Assembly: GCA_030268105.1 (NCBI GenBank)
Contig: BSDZ01000005.1
Span: forward strand, 2,775,501 to 2,839,500
DNA length: 64,000 nt
Origin: Volvox africanus
Lineage: Eukaryota > Chlorophyta > Chlorophyceae > Chlamydomonadales > Volvocaceae
Direction of reading: 5' to 3'
In this document: positions 62,780 to 64,000 of the stretch, in pieces
Numbering within the stretch: the first letter of the stretch is position 1
How the letters are laid out: each line of letters starts with the position of its first letter
Made by a program: the position numbers and the translations under genes
Notes under the pieces: generated by a model
What the model was told of the DNA's origin: nothing
What the model saw: the letters and a program-made list of their open reading frames with translations, nothing else
The model's database searches: none

Positions 62780-63143
62780 ATGGCAAGCGACGACGACACT
62801 CGCCACAGCCCTTTAGACACCTTCGCAGAGGATCTCGGCCGCGCTGTTCTGGACGCCGCCACTTCCGGTTTGTGAATTTAGACACCTGCTGATAAATAGT
62901 TGCTGCATTCTCGTTGCGAATCTGGCACTGTGAGTTGCAGGTGAACGTACGCCAACACTGAATGCAGTATTGGCTGGACAATATTTGAACGAGGAACAAA
63001 TCAAGGCTTTGATCCAGAAAACTACTGAAATAAAGGACAACCTAACGGACTATATCGTTTATCTCCTTGGTCTACTCGGGAGCTCTGTCGGTACGCAAAT
63101 AGTCACAAATTCCTCTTACGTTACGTTGCTCTCAGGTTTATAG
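62780..63143 (+). CDS. Small spliced leader ORF upstream of gag, copy B (about 80-95 residues)
   Basis: Exon 62780-62867, 73-base intron, exon from 62941. It begins MASDDDTRHSPLDTFAEDLG, RAVLDAATSG, then across the junction ERTPTLNAVLAGQYLNEEQI and DYIVYLLGLLGSSVG. A possible second intron (63091-63135) does not matter, because both the spliced and the unspliced reading end at the TAG at 63141. The product would be a small, partly helical protein with a hydrophobic C-terminus. It ends 35 bases before the gag ATG and in another frame. I know no family for it. Conservation with copy A is the main evidence that it is real. Confidence 0.5.
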
Positions 63144-63177
63144 TAAATTCCTGTCTGCCCGAATAAGCTTGTGCTTC

Positions 63178-63998
63178 ATGTCGGGACGTGAAGATAGTTC
63201 CTATCTGGGCACCGCCAGCCAGCCCAATGGCGGCCTCGCTACTAGAACTGCTTTTGCTGATCCCGATACCGTTGGGACTCGTCTTATGTCTGATCCTTCC
63301 GTCCTTCAGACCCCTTCGCATTTGATTGTACCACTGTCGGCAGCGGCTACAACAAGTGAGGGAGTCGGAGTACAACAGGCCCCGGTAACACCCGCGGTTC
63401 AAGAACCCGTCGGAATACCGGAGGTAATGAAGTTGACTATCCCCGTGCCTAAGCTCAATATTTCCGCTGACGAAAAGGCAAAGAATTCAGGACATAGCGT
63501 CGCAGATAGGACACGGGCTTACGTTCGTGATGCTAGGCAGTATTTGCAAGCGGTGCACGGCGGGGGATGCGACTCCATTAAATGCCTGTTTGTCGGGAAT
63601 ACCCTCGAGGGTGTTGCCAAGGACTGGTATGATGAATGGACAACCGCTAGGGGCAAGTATACGTTTGATAACTTGATCGATGCTCTTCTCGCTTCTTTGC
63701 TACGGAAGTTCACTCGCGTGGCAACAAGGCTCGTAAGACACTGGCACAAGGCACGTACCACATGCGTCCACACGAAACTGTTCCTGCTTATCAGTCCTGC
63801 TTCGAGGCGCTGATAACACCTATCGTTAACTTTCCTGAAGAGGATCGTATCTTTTGGTTCCATCGCGGTCTTACTGAATCCCTTGCACGATGGTGCGCCA
63901 CTGACCTTAGCGGAATTCCTTTCCAATCTTATGATGCCTTGGTAGCTTTTGCTAGAGGTGCAGAAGTTAGACATTTGGTGGGCAAGGACGTTAAACAA
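63178..63998 (+). CDS. gag: Gag-like capsid ORF of the retrotransposon, with one frame break, incomplete at the right edge
   Basis: Starts MSGREDSSYLGTASQP. A Ser/Thr/Pro/Val-rich N-terminus is followed by a retrotransposon Gag core: VPKLNISADEKAKNSGHSVA, ARQYLQAVHGGG, FVGNTLEGVAKDWYDEW, FDNLIDALL. The first frame runs to a stop at 63813, but the family-like sequence moves to another frame near 63718-63725 and continues with KARKTLAQGTYHMRP, YQSCFEALITPIVNFPEED, FHRGLTESLARW, FARGAEVRHLVGKDV to the window edge. This is the usual Gag layout up to the region before the zinc knuckle, which is outside the window. The break may be a real inactivating indel or a sequencing error. Confidence 0.75.
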
Positions 63999-64000
63999 TT

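Larger units (their letters stand above)
60940..64000 (+). mobile_element. LTR-type retrotransposon, 5' part (two leader copies plus gag), running off the window
   Basis: Two diverged copies of a roughly 1.05-kb leader (about 60950-61910 and 61990-63143) precede a gag-like ORF starting at 63178. Shared landmarks between the copies: ...tattcggacc.ttgcat (61131 and 62183), tgcgaggacggc (61276 and 62327), agtcttccgctgt (61493 and 62560), and a small spliced ORF (61684 and 62780). The leaders could be a diverged LTR pair, a solo LTR beside a full element, or a tandem duplication of the 5' region. Protease, reverse transcriptase and integrase are not in the window, so the superfamily (Ty3/Gypsy is my guess from Gag) is not proven. 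Confidence 0.62.

Overview
The window is nuclear DNA of a green alga. The genes carry many short introns (mostly GT-AG, acceptors usually GCAG), the proteins have long Ala/Gly/Ser/Gln runs, and the proteins resemble plant/green-lineage families. A volvocine alga such as Volvox fits (moderate GC, large introns, retroelements, bacterial DNA resembling that of rickettsial endosymbionts known from volvocine hosts). The species is an inference.

Layout. (1) 134-21086, plus strand: the 3' part of one giant gene, about 39 exons and roughly 3,000 residues, for a bridge-like lipid-transfer protein of the SABRE/Hobbit/FMP27 (BLTP2) family; its 5' end lies outside the window. (2) 21087-25946: no gene recognised. 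(3) 25947-33968, minus strand: a complete ammonium transporter (AMT) in 16 exons, 675 residues. (4) 34047-37324: intergenic, containing an AT-rich mosaic of bacterial debris at about 35.95-36.76 kb: a 23S rRNA fragment, an IS3-type transposase tail and a broken membrane-protein gene. (5) 37325-38614, plus strand: SEC11, the catalytic subunit of ER signal peptidase, 181 residues in five exons. (6) 39324-43558, plus strand: FZR/CDH1/CCS52, the APC/C activator, 495 residues in ten exons. (7) 43559-52404: poorly resolved; several coding-looking minus-strand pieces with good splice donors, but no family recognised. (8) 52600-55747, minus strand: a SLC35F1/F2-like membrane transporter in six exons. 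(9) 55748-60860: intergenic, with a second AT-rich bacterial-looking ORF tail near 58.3 kb. (10) 60.9-64.0 kb: the 5' part of an LTR-type retrotransposon, with two diverged leader copies each encoding a small spliced ORF, then a gag-like ORF with one frame break, running off the right edge.

The host genes are not a functional cluster: lipid transfer, ammonium uptake, secretory signal cleavage, cell-cycle ubiquitination and solute transport are unrelated housekeeping roles. SEC11 and FZR lie head-to-tail 0.7 kb apart. AMT and SEC11 are divergent, with the bacterial debris between them.

Gene models come from splice-site reading and phase matching by eye. In AMT, SEC11, FZR and SLC35F the exon phases close across every junction listed. 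In the giant gene a few junctions (near 2.29, 9.96 and 17.5 kb) remain unresolved.
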